From NCBI RefSeq assembly GCF_007990545.2, contig NZ_AP019829.2:1674001-1738000 (forward strand): DNA of 64,000 nt, written 5' to 3'. The notes beneath the pieces are model-generated. The model was not told the DNA's origin. It did not search any database and saw nothing but the letters and a program-made list of their open reading frames with translations. A program made the position numbers and the translations under genes. This stretch comes from Leptotrichia wadei. Lineage in GTDB: Bacteria > Fusobacteriota > Fusobacteriia > Fusobacteriales > Leptotrichiaceae. How positions within the stretch are numbered: position 1 is the first letter of the stretch; each line of letters starts with the position of its first letter. Below, piece by piece: positions 34,879 through 48,404 of this stretch.

Positions 34879-36105
34879 TTATTCTGTAAAACTTTTTTGT
34901 ACATCATTATTAAATTCTTCTTCACATTCACGAATAATTTTCCCAATATCATGGCTATAAATGAAATCCCAGCCAATCCATTTGAAATTCTGATGCTCTT
35001 CTAAATGGTTATCCACATTTGGATTTGTTGATGGGAATTTTCCGTTTGCAGAAAAAATTGTTCCAATTTCATTTGACATGAATAAGTCCATAAATGGCTT
35101 GATTTTATCTGCCTTAGATTTTTTTGTAATCATAAATATTGGGCTTAGCAAAGCTCCATCTTTTGGCCATACAGCCTCCAAATCTCCTGATCCGTCAATC
35201 ATTTGTGAAAAGAAGTATGGAATAATGCTGACAGCAGGGGCTTCTGGTGTTCTAGTTCTGGCTTTTACCATTTGAGCAGGGTGCAAGCTCTTTTTGTATG
35301 AACGTGCCAATTTATGTATCCCATCCATTCCGAAATCTTTGTAAAGATTTGCAAGAAGAGCATTAAACAAGTCTAAATCAGCCATTGGCAATGCAACTGA
35401 GTCTTCAAATTCGTCATTTAACAAGTCTGCCCAAGTTTCTGGTGCTTTTCTATCTCCTAAAGAAGTCTTGTTTATCAAAAATATTGCTGGCACAACTCCC
35501 ATTATTGCGTAACGCTTTTTAGGATCCCGCAAATCAATAGTTTCATTGCAAAAATCTTTATTCATGCTTTCAAGGTGTGTTTCAAAAATACCATTTTCCA
35601 TGTACTGTCCCATCAAATTTTTATCAAAAAACAGCTCAAATCCAGCTGAAAGCAATATATCCGAAACTTTGTCAGGATTACCTGTCTTAACTTTTTCTAC
35701 AACCCAGTCAAGCCCTAAATTTGCGGATTTCAAGGTATATGAAATAGTATAATCATTTTTCTCATTCTGTTCGTTTACCCAGTCTTTTATACCTTCTAAA
35801 AGTGGTATTCTGATAGGGCAAGGCAGCACTCCTTCGATTATTAAGTCACTATTCTCATCAGCTTTGCTTTCATCTAGCGAAACATCAATATCCGCATCTT
35901 TTTTTAAAAATGTTTCCAGCTTTTCAACAAACAGTTTCTGATTAATTTTTTTTGACATAAGTGCCATTCTTAACTTAATATTTTTCCCCATAACCTCAAG
36001 CATCTGTTTATTTTTAAGCTGCTCAAACCCATTAGCAATAAAAAAATCCAAAGCCTCAGGATATTTTTTTATAATCTCATAAAGCGTATCATCTAAATTA
36101 AACAT
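34879..36105 (-). CDS. Cytosolic solute-binding-like protein with DUF1858-type N-terminus
   Basis: 408 residues. The N-terminal 70 residues (DTLYEIIKKYPEALDFFIANGFEQL) match the DUF1858-like helical pattern also present at the start of the ABC ATPase in the same operon. The rest resembles iron/thiamine-type periplasmic binding proteins (DWVVEKVKTGNPDKVSDILLS, ETWADLLNDEF, SNEIGTIFSANGKFPSTNP). There is no signal peptide or lipobox, so it should remain in the cytosol, which is unusual for this fold. GGAGAATGTAGT precedes the ATG. It is the first gene of the operon. Confidence 0.78.
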   Translation of the reverse strand: MFNLDDTLYEIIKKYPEALDFFIANGFEQLKNKQMLEVMGKNIKLRMALMSKKINQKLFVEKLETFLKKDADIDVSLDESKADENSDLIIEGVLPCPIRIPLLEGIKDWVNEQNEKNDYTISYTLKSANLGLDWVVEKVKTGNPDKVSDILLSAGFELFFDKNLMGQYMENGIFETHLESMNKDFCNETIDLRDPKKRYAIMGVVPAIFLINKTSLGDRKAPETWADLLNDEFEDSVALPMADLDLFNALLANLYKDFGMDGIHKLARSYKKSLHPAQMVKARTRTPEAPAVSIIPYFFSQMIDGSGDLEAVWPKDGALLSPIFMITKKSKADKIKPFMDLFMSNEIGTIFSANGKFPSTNPNVDNHLEEHQNFKWIGWDFIYSHDIGKIIRECEEEFNNDVQKSFTE

Positions 36106-36168
36106 ACTACATTCTCCTAAATTTCTCTATTTTTTATTTTAATTTTAAAACAATTTTATTATAAGTGA

Positions 36169-36212
36169 ATTATAACATAAAATAACAAAAAAAAGTGTAA
36201 TATATATTACAC
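36169..36212 (-). promoter_or_regulatory. Promoter with perfect 18-bp palindromic operator for the ABC/GTPase operon
   Basis: GTGTAATATATATTACAC (36195-36212) is a perfect palindrome. On the minus strand a TATAAT (complement at 36169-36174) lies 20 nt downstream, so the palindrome covers the -35 region. The 5' leader would be about 55-60 nt. The regulator is not identified. Confidence 0.7.
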
Positions 36213-36388
36213 AAATCTAAGAAAAATTTGGTAAAATGTCGCAATTAATATTGCAATTTATGTAATACTTAAATTTCATTTATACTATTTCCTATTAAAA
36301 TAACAGATCTATTATAAATCGAAATCTCGACCTTTTTTTAAATAGTATCTAGTAAATAATCAAAAAATTATCATAATATAGTGAAACC

Positions 36389-36482
36389 TATTTAAAATTA
36401 AACTATTGAAAATTATATAAGTTTAAGGTTTGAACAAAATAATTATAATTTTTGAGTTCAGTTTTAAAGTAGTTTACTATAA
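36389..36482 (+). repeat. Dispersed intergenic repeat, copy C
   Basis: Shares ACTATTGAAAATTATATAAG, CAAAATAATTATAA and GAGTTCAGTTTTAAAG blocks with 13605-13697 (minus) and 53507-53610 (plus). Noncoding. Confidence 0.6.
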
Positions 36483-36484
36483 AT

Positions 36485-36505
36485 AAAAAAAACTCCGCTA
36501 AGGAG
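36485..36505 (-). terminator. Terminator of the rRNA/tRNA operon
   Basis: On the minus strand a CTCC-TTAGC-GGAG hairpin is followed by eight Ts. It lies 40 nt beyond tRNA-Asn. The stem is only 4 bp, so efficiency is uncertain. Confidence 0.55.
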
Positions 36506-36544
36506 AATATGACATGACAAAAATAAATTCAACAAATAAAAAAA

Positions 36545-36621
36545 TGGCGTCCCCGGTTGGACTTGAACCAACGGCCCTCTGATTAACAGTCAGATGCTCT
36601 AACCAGCTGAGCTACGGAGAC
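36545..36621 (-). tRNA. tRNA-Asn (GTT)
   Basis: A 77-nt cloverleaf: acceptor GTCTCCG pairs with CGGGGAC, the D arm is AGCTCAGCTGG type, the anticodon loop CTGTTAA carries GTT and the T arm has GGTTCAAGTCC. The CCA end is encoded. It is the last gene of the rRNA operon, 15 nt after 5S. Confidence 0.95.
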
Positions 36622-36636
36622 ACACATATTCAAAAA

Positions 36637-36752
36637 AGTTTGGCAACCGCCTATCTTCCCAGGACAAGTCCAAGTATTTTAGGCGCTAACAGACTTAACT
36701 GCCGGGTTCGAAATGTTACCGGGTGTATCCCTGTCGCTATCATCACCAAACT
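36637..36752 (-). rRNA. 5S ribosomal RNA
   Basis: About 116 nt. The ends pair (AGTTTGG...CCAAACT) and the interior has the conserved CGAACCCGG and GCCTAAAATACTTGG blocks. It follows 23S by about 58 nt. Confidence 0.92.
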
Positions 36753-36809
36753 GGATATATATGCTGCCTATCAAGACAATGAGAAATAAATAGCAGAAGT
36801 AAAAGATCA

Positions 36810-39702
<2,893 letters not shown>

Positions 39703-39814
39703 CCAGAATAACTTTTTTTACTCCAGTTCAGTTATAATCTTTTACCTACTATTCATTTCCCATTGTCCTGACAGATATAAAGATATGTAAAGAAGCAGTG
39801 CTTATTGCTCCTTA
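39703..39814 (-). other. 16S-23S internal transcribed spacer
   Basis: A short spacer of about 110 nt without tRNA genes; in this operon the tRNA sits after 5S instead. Confidence 0.75.
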
Positions 39815-41319
<1,505 letters not shown>

Positions 41320-41616
41320 ATATATTCTTATATATTTAAATTTCACCTAATTAGTCTTGACGCCATCTTTTTCAAGATGCTTGACTTGTTGATTATACAC
41401 TTAATTGCTTCTTTACATTATTAATATCTCTATTGTCCATGATACATTTTCGTATCGACAAGATATATATTATCATAAAAGGGATTATTTGTCAACTACT
41501 TTTTTGAAATTTTTTTGATTTTTTCAAAATTTTTCAACTTTCTATACTTAAATTCTCATTTCACTATTCTACTTTCATCCGATATTAAAAAAGTTTTAAC
41601 ATATTTCTTAATGTTT
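41320..41616 (-). other. rRNA operon leader and NadR-gene downstream region
   Basis: About 300 nt. The leader transcript from the promoter at 41467-41495 to 16S is about 140 nt. 41500-41616 is T-rich and otherwise featureless. Confidence 0.6.
41467..41495 (-). promoter_or_regulatory. rRNA operon promoter
   Basis: Minus-strand TTGACA (complement at 41490-41495), 17-nt spacer and TAATAT (complement at 41467-41472), about 145 nt upstream of 16S, the expected strength and location for an rrn promoter. Confidence 0.75.
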
Positions 41617-42684
41617 TTAATTTTCTAAATAATCATTTATTATTTGAATACTTTTCATATAATTTTCTGTAAGACTTTTATTTGACTTATGTGGTAATTC
41701 AATATATTTTTGATTATTTTTTTTTAATAAATTTTGTAATATTTTATCGTACTCAAAATCTTGAAGACTACTTGAATTAGCTTTATCAGATATATTCCTT
41801 ATATATAATAATACATCAAAATTTGTATGTCTTACAAAATCCTCCACTACTGGATGTTTTTTTCCTGTTTCAAGAATTGAAAAGGATTGCAAAGAATAAA
41901 AATCTGTATCAATGAAACTTAATTTTTCTGCATTTTTTATAGAATCCATTATTCTTCTATTATGTTCATAGGCTATATTGCTGTAGTCATCATATTGAAG
42001 ATTATCTACATTATTTTGGAGTTCATCTTTTACATATTCTTTTTTATATTCTTTTACATAAGTTGTATTGTAATAATTTGCTAATTTATGGGTTAAATTA
42101 GTTTTTCCTGAATGTTGTGAACCTATTATTGCCACTTTCAAGACAAAAAACTCTCTTACGTATTTTGGAATAAAAAACCAGTTTTTATAAGGATTTTTTC
42201 TTATTTCTGTTGCACTTATATGAAAATTATTTCTATTTGTATCTATCATTTGGATTTTTAAATTTTTATTGAATGTGCTTTCAAAATTTGGTAATGTTAA
42301 AAAATTGTTTTTGTAATTTTCTACATCTTGAGTTTCATTTGTAAAAATTACATCTACTTTTATATTATTTTTCAAAAGTGTCTCCTGTACTCTTTCACTC
42401 CATAATTTCCAGCCATTTGGATAAAATGGGATTCCATCTTCTGCCAAATGTATGATTTTTATATTTTTCTGATGCTTAAAGGTTTTTTCAACAAATCTAA
42501 GCCGATCCTTTATAGTCGGAATTTTTTTCATCCTAGATTCTTCAAAAAGTTCTTTATCTCTATCGACATCACTACAGACAACAACGTATAAATTTTCTAC
42601 AAAACCGCTTGCCTGCTGTATAAAATCAACGTGTCCGATATGAAGTGGATAAAATTTTCCAAATATTATTCCATTTTTTAACAT
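41617..42684 (-). CDS. nadR: NadR-type bifunctional NMN adenylyltransferase/ribosylnicotinamide kinase
   Basis: 355 residues. The N-terminal nucleotidyltransferase has GIIFGKFYPLHIGHVDFI (HxGH) and ISATEIRKNPYKNW; the C-terminal kinase has P-loop IIGSQHSGKTNL (about residue 186) and FIDTDFYSLQSF. It makes NAD from salvaged nicotinamide riboside. It lacks the N-terminal helix-turn-helix of enterobacterial NadR, so it is enzymatic only. Monocistronic, on the minus strand upstream of the rRNA promoter region. Confidence 0.9.
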   Translation of the reverse strand: MLKNGIIFGKFYPLHIGHVDFIQQASGFVENLYVVVCSDVDRDKELFEESRMKKIPTIKDRLRFVEKTFKHQKNIKIIHLAEDGIPFYPNGWKLWSERVQETLLKNNIKVDVIFTNETQDVENYKNNFLTLPNFESTFNKNLKIQMIDTNRNNFHISATEIRKNPYKNWFFIPKYVREFFVLKVAIIGSQHSGKTNLTHKLANYYNTTYVKEYKKEYVKDELQNNVDNLQYDDYSNIAYEHNRRIMDSIKNAEKLSFIDTDFYSLQSFSILETGKKHPVVEDFVRHTNFDVLLYIRNISDKANSSSLQDFEYDKILQNLLKKNNQKYIELPHKSNKSLTENYMKSIQIINDYLEN

Positions 42685-42894
42685 CTAACTTTCTCCTTTT
42701 TCTGTTTTTTATTTAACCATTTTTAAGATTATAAAATTCCAATAAACACAGCATTTTTAGATTTGTTATTTTTCTCTGCTTCCTGGTTATAAATCTTGTT
42801 ATTATTTATCTCTATTATTTTTATTCTTAGTCTGTCTACAATTTTTTCAAGTTATAATTTTTTATTATTTGATAAAATAAGCATTCTGCTTAAT

Positions 42895-44328
42895 TTAATT
42901 TTCAGTAATTTGACTTTGAACAGTTTCAAATAAATTGTCTGTTTTTTTATCAAATTTTACATTTGAAATTTGTGTAAAACGTTTGCTTATTTTATTTGAA
43001 GTTGTTGTAATGTCTTTTACATCTTTGGAAACTTTTTCAATATCCTTTTGAAGACTGTTCCAACGAGTTTGGTATCTTCCAAATTCAATATTTAATTTTT
43101 CAAGTTCCTGCTGAATAACGCTAGCATATTTATCACGTTCCATATTTGTCATTATAACTTGAATTACGGTTAATACTGATATTAATGTTGTAGGTGAAGC
43201 TATTCTTACATTTTTCTTGTTGGCATATTCTATTATGTCAGTATGATAGGCATTTATTTCAGCAAAAATTGCTTCGGCAGGTAAAAATAGCACTGCCTGT
43301 TCACTTGTTTCATTTTTTATTATATATTTTGAAGAAATTGCATCTATATGTTTCTTCAGGTCATTTACAAAATCTTTTCTCGCGTTTTCCCGCTCAATTT
43401 GGTTCAATTCATTATTATACATTTTTCTATAATTTTCCAACGGAAATTTTGAATCGACTGCGATATTTCCCAATGGTTCGGGTGTAAAAATAATTGAGTC
43501 AACTATTGTGCCGTTTGAAAGTTTATATTGCTTCTGGTAAAGTTTGTCGTTTTTTTCTCCAAAAACTGATGCCAAAATTTGATAAAGCTGAACCTCGCCA
43601 AATATTCCACGGCTTTTCTTATCAGTAAGAACATCTTGAAGCGAAACGACATTACTTGATAACGCTTCAATTTTTTTTTGTGCCTCATCAATTTTACTAA
43701 GTCGTTCCAAAACATTTCCGAAAGTTTTTGTTGTTTCCTCAAAACCCTTAGACAAACGTTCTTCCACTTTCGTATTCATCAAATCAAGTCTATTTTCCAC
43801 CTTCTGATTTAGTTTCTCAAAATTCTCATTTATATTTTGATTAAGCATATCCTTAAATTCATTTATATTTTTTGTCAGTTTGTTATTATTCTCAGTCATA
43901 ACTCCAGTTAGCACCGTATTATTTTCATTCAATCCAGTTGATAGCTTTTGAATAGCATTATTCATGCTTTCAGTTAAACGTTGACTATTTTCAGTATGAT
44001 TCTTAGACAAAAGCTGGTTATTTGTATTTATCGTTCCATTTATATTTTGCCCAAGCTCATTAAATCTTAAAAGCATTTTTTCATTATTTTCTGCCAAAAG
44101 AATTCCAATATTGCCTGTTCCTTCGAGCAAGCTATTTTTTGTACCTAAATTTATTGATTTTTCAATTTCATCAAATTTTCTCTTATTTTCTTCAAAATTT
44201 TGCCGATTATTTTCACTAATTTGATTTAATATTATCTTTTCCAAGTTCTCATTATTTTTTTTATTCAATAAAATAATTATAATAGATACTAAAATAGTAT
44301 TTACAATTATCGCCAATATTGTCAACAC
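42895..44328 (-). CDS. rmuC: DNA recombination protein RmuC homologue
   Basis: 477 residues. One N-terminal transmembrane helix (LAIIVNTILVSIIIILL), a long Asn/Glu/Lys-rich coiled coil (about residues 25-230) and the RmuC (DUF195) nuclease-like domain (about 235-430: SRGIFGEVQLYQILASVF, AVDSKFPLENYRKMY, EQAVLFLPAEAIFAEI). RmuC limits inverted-repeat recombination in E. coli; enzymatic activity is inferred from fold. The GTG start has a GGGGAAT site. The gene is 56 nt after the YihY gene. Confidence 0.88.
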   Translation of the reverse strand: MLTILAIIVNTILVSIIIILLNKKNNENLEKIILNQISENNRQNFEENKRKFDEIEKSINLGTKNSLLEGTGNIGILLAENNEKMLLRFNELGQNINGTINTNNQLLSKNHTENSQRLTESMNNAIQKLSTGLNENNTVLTGVMTENNNKLTKNINEFKDMLNQNINENFEKLNQKVENRLDLMNTKVEERLSKGFEETTKTFGNVLERLSKIDEAQKKIEALSSNVVSLQDVLTDKKSRGIFGEVQLYQILASVFGEKNDKLYQKQYKLSNGTIVDSIIFTPEPLGNIAVDSKFPLENYRKMYNNELNQIERENARKDFVNDLKKHIDAISSKYIIKNETSEQAVLFLPAEAIFAEINAYHTDIIEYANKKNVRIASPTTLISVLTVIQVIMTNMERDKYASVIQQELEKLNIEFGRYQTRWNSLQKDIEKVSKDVKDITTTSNKISKRFTQISNVKFDKKTDNLFETVQSQITEN

Positions 44329-44384
44329 CGTTTACATTCCCCTTTCCAACTAACTAATAAAACCTTTTTCAAATTTTTATTTTT

Positions 44385-45992
44385 CTAGAAAAATTTCCAA
44401 GTTCCGTCTTCATATCTAACTCTTTTTCCACTACTTTCAGAATCTTCCACTTCTGATATTTCTATTGCTTCTTCGGTTTGCTTTTCAATTTCTTGTTCCT
44501 CATTTTTAGAATCTATTTCCTCTTTTTCTATTATTTTTTTAGAATCTTTTACTTTAAAATTTTCATCCTTTTGCTTTGGCTCTTTTGAAATTTGAAAATC
44601 TATTGTCAATTCTTCTGGTTTTCTGGACTTTACAGACGTTCCTGAATTTTCAAGATGTTCTGTTTCTGAGAACGATGATTTTTGTTCTATATTTTCGATT
44701 TCACTTTTATTTCCATTCTCACCTTCTGGATTTTCAATTTTTTTCATTGCCAGTTTTTCTCTTATTTTTTCAAGAAGTTTTCTATCCTCTTCATTTAAAT
44801 TATCAAAAATATTTTCATAATGTTCAATATTTTTAGTATCAAATTTTTTCATAAATTCTCTAATTGTTATACTTTCAGGGCTATAGGCAACTTGATATTG
44901 ACTGTCTGAATTTTTATCATAGAAAACTTCATTAATAAATCCCATTTTTTCAAGGTCAGAAAGCACCTCTTTTACAAAAAATACTTCCATTCCAAGCCTG
45001 TCAGTTAATTTTTGATATGTAAATGCTTCTTTTTTTTCTACGAAATTCTTAATAATTAATGATAAAATTAGTATCCCTGCTTCTCTTTTTACTTTTATCG
45101 GCATTTCAATTTTTTCACTATACAAAAATTCATCTGAAGTTTGTATTGAAAAAGCTATTTGAGCTCCAAGCAAAATTGTTACCCAGACATATTGCACCCA
45201 AATTAAAAAGATTGGGATTAATGCAAGACTTCCGTAAATTATATTATATTTCGTAATTGAAGATTGTAACAGTAAAAATAGTAATTTCCATCCAAAAGTA
45301 AGTGCCGTTGTTACAATTCCAGCAAAAATAGCTGGCTTAATTTTTACATTTGTATTTGGAATAAGGTAAAATAAATAACTAAATAGGATAATATATGTTG
45401 CAGGTCCAAAAAATCCAATAAACAAATTTGTTAAAACAGCATTATTTGGAAAATTTTTCACTATTTCTTCAATCACAACTGAATTTAATGCAGATAATAA
45501 AACAAAAAATATTGGTCCTAAAAATATAATCGCAATGTAGTCTACCACTCTTCTTGTAAGTGATCTTTTTTTATTTATTTTCCATATTTTATTAAATGAA
45601 TTTTCAAGCATTATTAGAACTTTAACAGCAGAGTAAATCAAAATTACAATTCCCGCTCCAGTTAATATACTACTTTCAGTTGATAAAAGTAACTTTTGAG
45701 CTATATCTACAATTAATTTTAAAAAACTGTTATTTCCAGGCCATAATTCAAAGAACTTCTGAATAAATATCTTATCTAAGCCAAATCCCTTTGTAATTCC
45801 CAACACAAGGGCAACTACAGGAAAAATTGCAAGAAGTGAATAATAGGTTAGAGAAATAGCAAGTATTTGTGTTTCTCCATCTCGATAATTTCTATAAATT
45901 AAATATATCATCTTTTTTATTTCATCAATCTTTTTTTTCAACCCTTCTCCTTTCTTTTCCCTCTTTCCTTTTAATTCTTTTTTTTCTTTCAT
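44385..45992 (-). CDS. YihY/BrkB-family membrane protein with long acidic tail
   Basis: 535 residues. The YihY core (about residues 1-300) has six hydrophobic segments and the motifs ISLTYYSLLAIFPVVALVLG and VLIMLENSFNKIWKI. A winged-helix-like region (QKLTDRLGMEVFFVKEVLSD) follows, then a highly charged Glu/Lys/Ser tail of about 120 residues. The start at 45992 is preferred because GGAG precedes it; 46004 is the alternative. Despite old 'ribonuclease BN' labels, the function is unknown. Confidence 0.85.
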   Translation of the reverse strand: MKEKKELKGKREKKGEGLKKKIDEIKKMIYLIYRNYRDGETQILAISLTYYSLLAIFPVVALVLGITKGFGLDKIFIQKFFELWPGNNSFLKLIVDIAQKLLLSTESSILTGAGIVILIYSAVKVLIMLENSFNKIWKINKKRSLTRRVVDYIAIIFLGPIFFVLLSALNSVVIEEIVKNFPNNAVLTNLFIGFFGPATYIILFSYLFYLIPNTNVKIKPAIFAGIVTTALTFGWKLLFLLLQSSITKYNIIYGSLALIPIFLIWVQYVWVTILLGAQIAFSIQTSDEFLYSEKIEMPIKVKREAGILILSLIIKNFVEKKEAFTYQKLTDRLGMEVFFVKEVLSDLEKMGFINEVFYDKNSDSQYQVAYSPESITIREFMKKFDTKNIEHYENIFDNLNEEDRKLLEKIREKLAMKKIENPEGENGNKSEIENIEQKSSFSETEHLENSGTSVKSRKPEELTIDFQISKEPKQKDENFKVKDSKKIIEKEEIDSKNEEQEIEKQTEEAIEISEVEDSESSGKRVRYEDGTWKFF

Positions 45993-46025
45993 AATTTTCT
46001 CCATTATTTAATTTAAAATTTATTT

Positions 46026-47216
46026 TTACCCAAAATTAAAATATTCTCTTTCTTCAAAAATTTCATTCATAATTTCATCATAATTTTCAATTTTTTCTTC
46101 TTCAGCCAATACATCCTCCAACTTAGGATTTGTAACTGGATGTTTTGGTGCAAAAATTACACAGGAATCCTCATATGGCTCAATAGATTTTTCATAAGTT
46201 TCTATTTCCTTCGCAATTTCTATTATTTCCGTTTTATCCATCCCAATAAGCGGTCTAAATACTGGTAATTTTTCTACCGAAGCATTTGTACAAGTAAGCC
46301 CTCCCATTGTTTGTGAAGCAACTTGTCCAAGACTTTCTCCTGTAACTAAAGCCTGATATCGCATAGTATTCGATATTCTTTCAGCTAGACGCATCATAGC
46401 ACGTCTTGTTAAAATCGTAGCCAGGTCTTTTTTTGTCTGTGTATTTATTGCTTCCTGAATTTTTAATATATTTAATGAATAAAGTCTTGTTTTTCCGACA
46501 TAAAGCGATAAAATATCTGTCAGTTCCTTTACCTTTTCAAGAGCCTGCTGACTTGTAAATGGGAAGCTATGGAATGTTACAAAATTTAACCGCATTCCTC
46601 TTTTTGCCATCATAAAAGAAGCAACAGGACTATCTATTCCTCCAGATAAAAGCACAAGCCCTTTTCCAGTTGATCCAAGTGGAAGTCCCCCATAAGTTTT
46701 TATTCTATCTGTATAAATATAAACATTTATTCTAATATCAACATTTATCATAACATCAGGATCATTCATCTTAACCTTTTCAAAGGGACTGTTTACAAGC
46801 ACATAAGCTCCCAATTCACGTGCATAATCCATAGACTTCTTCTCAAATCCCTTATTGCTTCTATTAACTTTTATCTTAAACGTCCTAGCCCCTTGTTCAT
46901 AAGCATAATTTGCAAACTTCAGCACCTTTTCCTTAATAAATTCATCGTTTCTCTCAACCTTAGCCGACTGATTAAGCCCCACAATTCCAAAAACCTTTTT
47001 TAATTTATCTGTTATTTCATCTAAATTCTCAGGATTTATAAAAACATACAATTTTGACAAATCATCAAACAATTGATATTCAAACCCCTTCAACACTTTA
47101 TTAATTTTATTTCGTAATTTTTTTTCAAACTGCCCTCTATTTTTTCCCTTTAACGACAACTCCCCATAAGAAAGTCCCACTGCATTCAATAAATTTTTGT
47201 CAGTATAATTGTTCAT
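46026..47216 (-). CDS. thiI: tRNA 4-thiouridine synthase ThiI
   Basis: 396 residues. N-terminal ferredoxin-like domain (GLSYGELSLKGKNRGQFEKK), THUMP domain (about residues 55-165) and PP-loop adenylation domain with LLSGGIDSPVASFMMAKRG. There is no C-terminal rhodanese domain, so sulfur is probably transferred directly from the cysteine desulfurase encoded just upstream. It makes s4U8 in tRNA and may feed thiazole synthesis. GGAAAGGG before ATG 47216 decides the start; ATG 47231 lacks a site. Confidence 0.94.
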   Translation of the reverse strand: MNNYTDKNLLNAVGLSYGELSLKGKNRGQFEKKLRNKINKVLKGFEYQLFDDLSKLYVFINPENLDEITDKLKKVFGIVGLNQSAKVERNDEFIKEKVLKFANYAYEQGARTFKIKVNRSNKGFEKKSMDYARELGAYVLVNSPFEKVKMNDPDVMINVDIRINVYIYTDRIKTYGGLPLGSTGKGLVLLSGGIDSPVASFMMAKRGMRLNFVTFHSFPFTSQQALEKVKELTDILSLYVGKTRLYSLNILKIQEAINTQTKKDLATILTRRAMMRLAERISNTMRYQALVTGESLGQVASQTMGGLTCTNASVEKLPVFRPLIGMDKTEIIEIAKEIETYEKSIEPYEDSCVIFAPKHPVTNPKLEDVLAEEEKIENYDEIMNEIFEEREYFNFG

Positions 47217-47255
47217 TTTTTCCCTTTCCATATTTTATCTAAATTTATAATAAAA

Positions 47256-48404
47256 CTATCTCATTTTCCTAATTCTTTCTACACTTTCCTTCAGCCTTTT
47301 TACAACTTCATCAATTTGCTCCACTGTATTTTCACTTGAAAAGCTAAATCTTATCGCCCCATCCAGTTCTGACTGATTAAGCCCCATAACTTCCAGTATT
47401 CTGCTATTCCCTTTTTTAGAAGAGCAAGCTGAACCTGTAGAAACATAAATCTGATACATTCCTAAAAAATGTGTCAGCACTTCACCTTTTGTCCCCTTAA
47501 AAGAAACATTCAAAACCTTTGGACTCGATTTTTCAGGATCAAGCGATGAATTAAGTTTAACATCTGTAATTTCTTCACAAATTTTATCAGCAAGCATTTT
47601 TTTTATATTTTGAGAATGCTTCATATCTTTTTTATCCTCTTTTGACAAAATTTCCACAGCCTTCGCAAATGCAAGAATCAATTCTGTCGGCATTGTTCTT
47701 TTTACAATCCCATTTTCCACATTTGAACCAAAAACTACATCAGCAATTTTAACACGTTTATTTACATAAATCGCCCCAATTCCCTTTGGTGCATGAATTT
47801 TATGACCGCTTACCGTTATCGCATCCACAGAAATTTTATCAAATTTTATATTTGTACACCCAAATCCTTGCACAAAATCAGTATGGAAATATGTATTCCT
47901 ATTTTTATTCCAAATAATCTTAGAAATCTTCTCCAAATCCTGAATTGCTCCAATTTCACTATTTACAGCACCCACAGAAACCAAAATCGTATCTTCACGA
48001 ATCAAATCTTCTAATTGCTTTAAATTTATATATCCATCCTTGTCAACATCCAGATAGTCAACTTCAAATCCAGCATTTTCATAATGCCTAAATACTTCAT
48101 AGACAGATGGATGCTCAATCTTTGTCGTAATCATATGCTTTTTTATACGGGAATTCGCATTAACAATCCCTTGCAGCAAAAGATTATTTCCATCTCCGCC
48201 TCCTGCTGTAAAGTAAATTCTGTCAGCCTCCACTTTTAGATAATCAGCCACAATTTTTCTAGCCTTTTTTATTTTCAAAAAAATTTTATGAGAAAAATCA
48301 TGAATCGCATCAGCATTCGCATAATTTTCCTCCATTGTCTGAACTAGCACATCTATAACTTCTTTATACGGCTTTGTGCTAGCAGAATTATCTAAATAAA
48401 TCAT
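47256..48404 (-). CDS. Cysteine desulfurase (NifS/IscS-like), ThiI partner
   Basis: 382 residues. PLP enzyme with the N-terminal YLDNSAST, EHPS substrate loop, the Schiff-base Lys202 in VSGHKIHAPKG and the catalytic Cys in VSTGSACSSKKG on an extended loop (class I type). It lies 40 nt upstream of thiI on the same strand, the B. subtilis nifZ-thiI arrangement, so its main job is probably sulfur donation for tRNA thiolation rather than general Fe-S assembly. No iscU follows. Confidence 0.92.
   Translation of the reverse strand: MIYLDNSASTKPYKEVIDVLVQTMEENYANADAIHDFSHKIFLKIKKARKIVADYLKVEADRIYFTAGGGDGNNLLLQGIVNANSRIKKHMITTKIEHPSVYEVFRHYENAGFEVDYLDVDKDGYINLKQLEDLIREDTILVSVGAVNSEIGAIQDLEKISKIIWNKNRNTYFHTDFVQGFGCTNIKFDKISVDAITVSGHKIHAPKGIGAIYVNKRVKIADVVFGSNVENGIVKRTMPTELILAFAKAVEILSKEDKKDMKHSQNIKKMLADKICEEITDVKLNSSLDPEKSSPKVLNVSFKGTKGEVLTHFLGMYQIYVSTGSACSSKKGNSRILEVMGLNQSELDGAIRFSFSSENTVEQIDEVVKRLKESVERIRKMR

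Larger units (their letters stand above)
36106..36484. other. Regulatory/intergenic region between the rRNA operon end and the ABC/GTPase operon
   Basis: About 380 bases without a gene. It holds the promoter and palindrome of the ABC/GTPase operon (36169-36212), an ACTATTTCCTATTAAAA motif (36284-36300) related to others at 48.8 and 56.2 kb, and copy C of the dispersed repeat (36389-36482). Confidence 0.6.
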
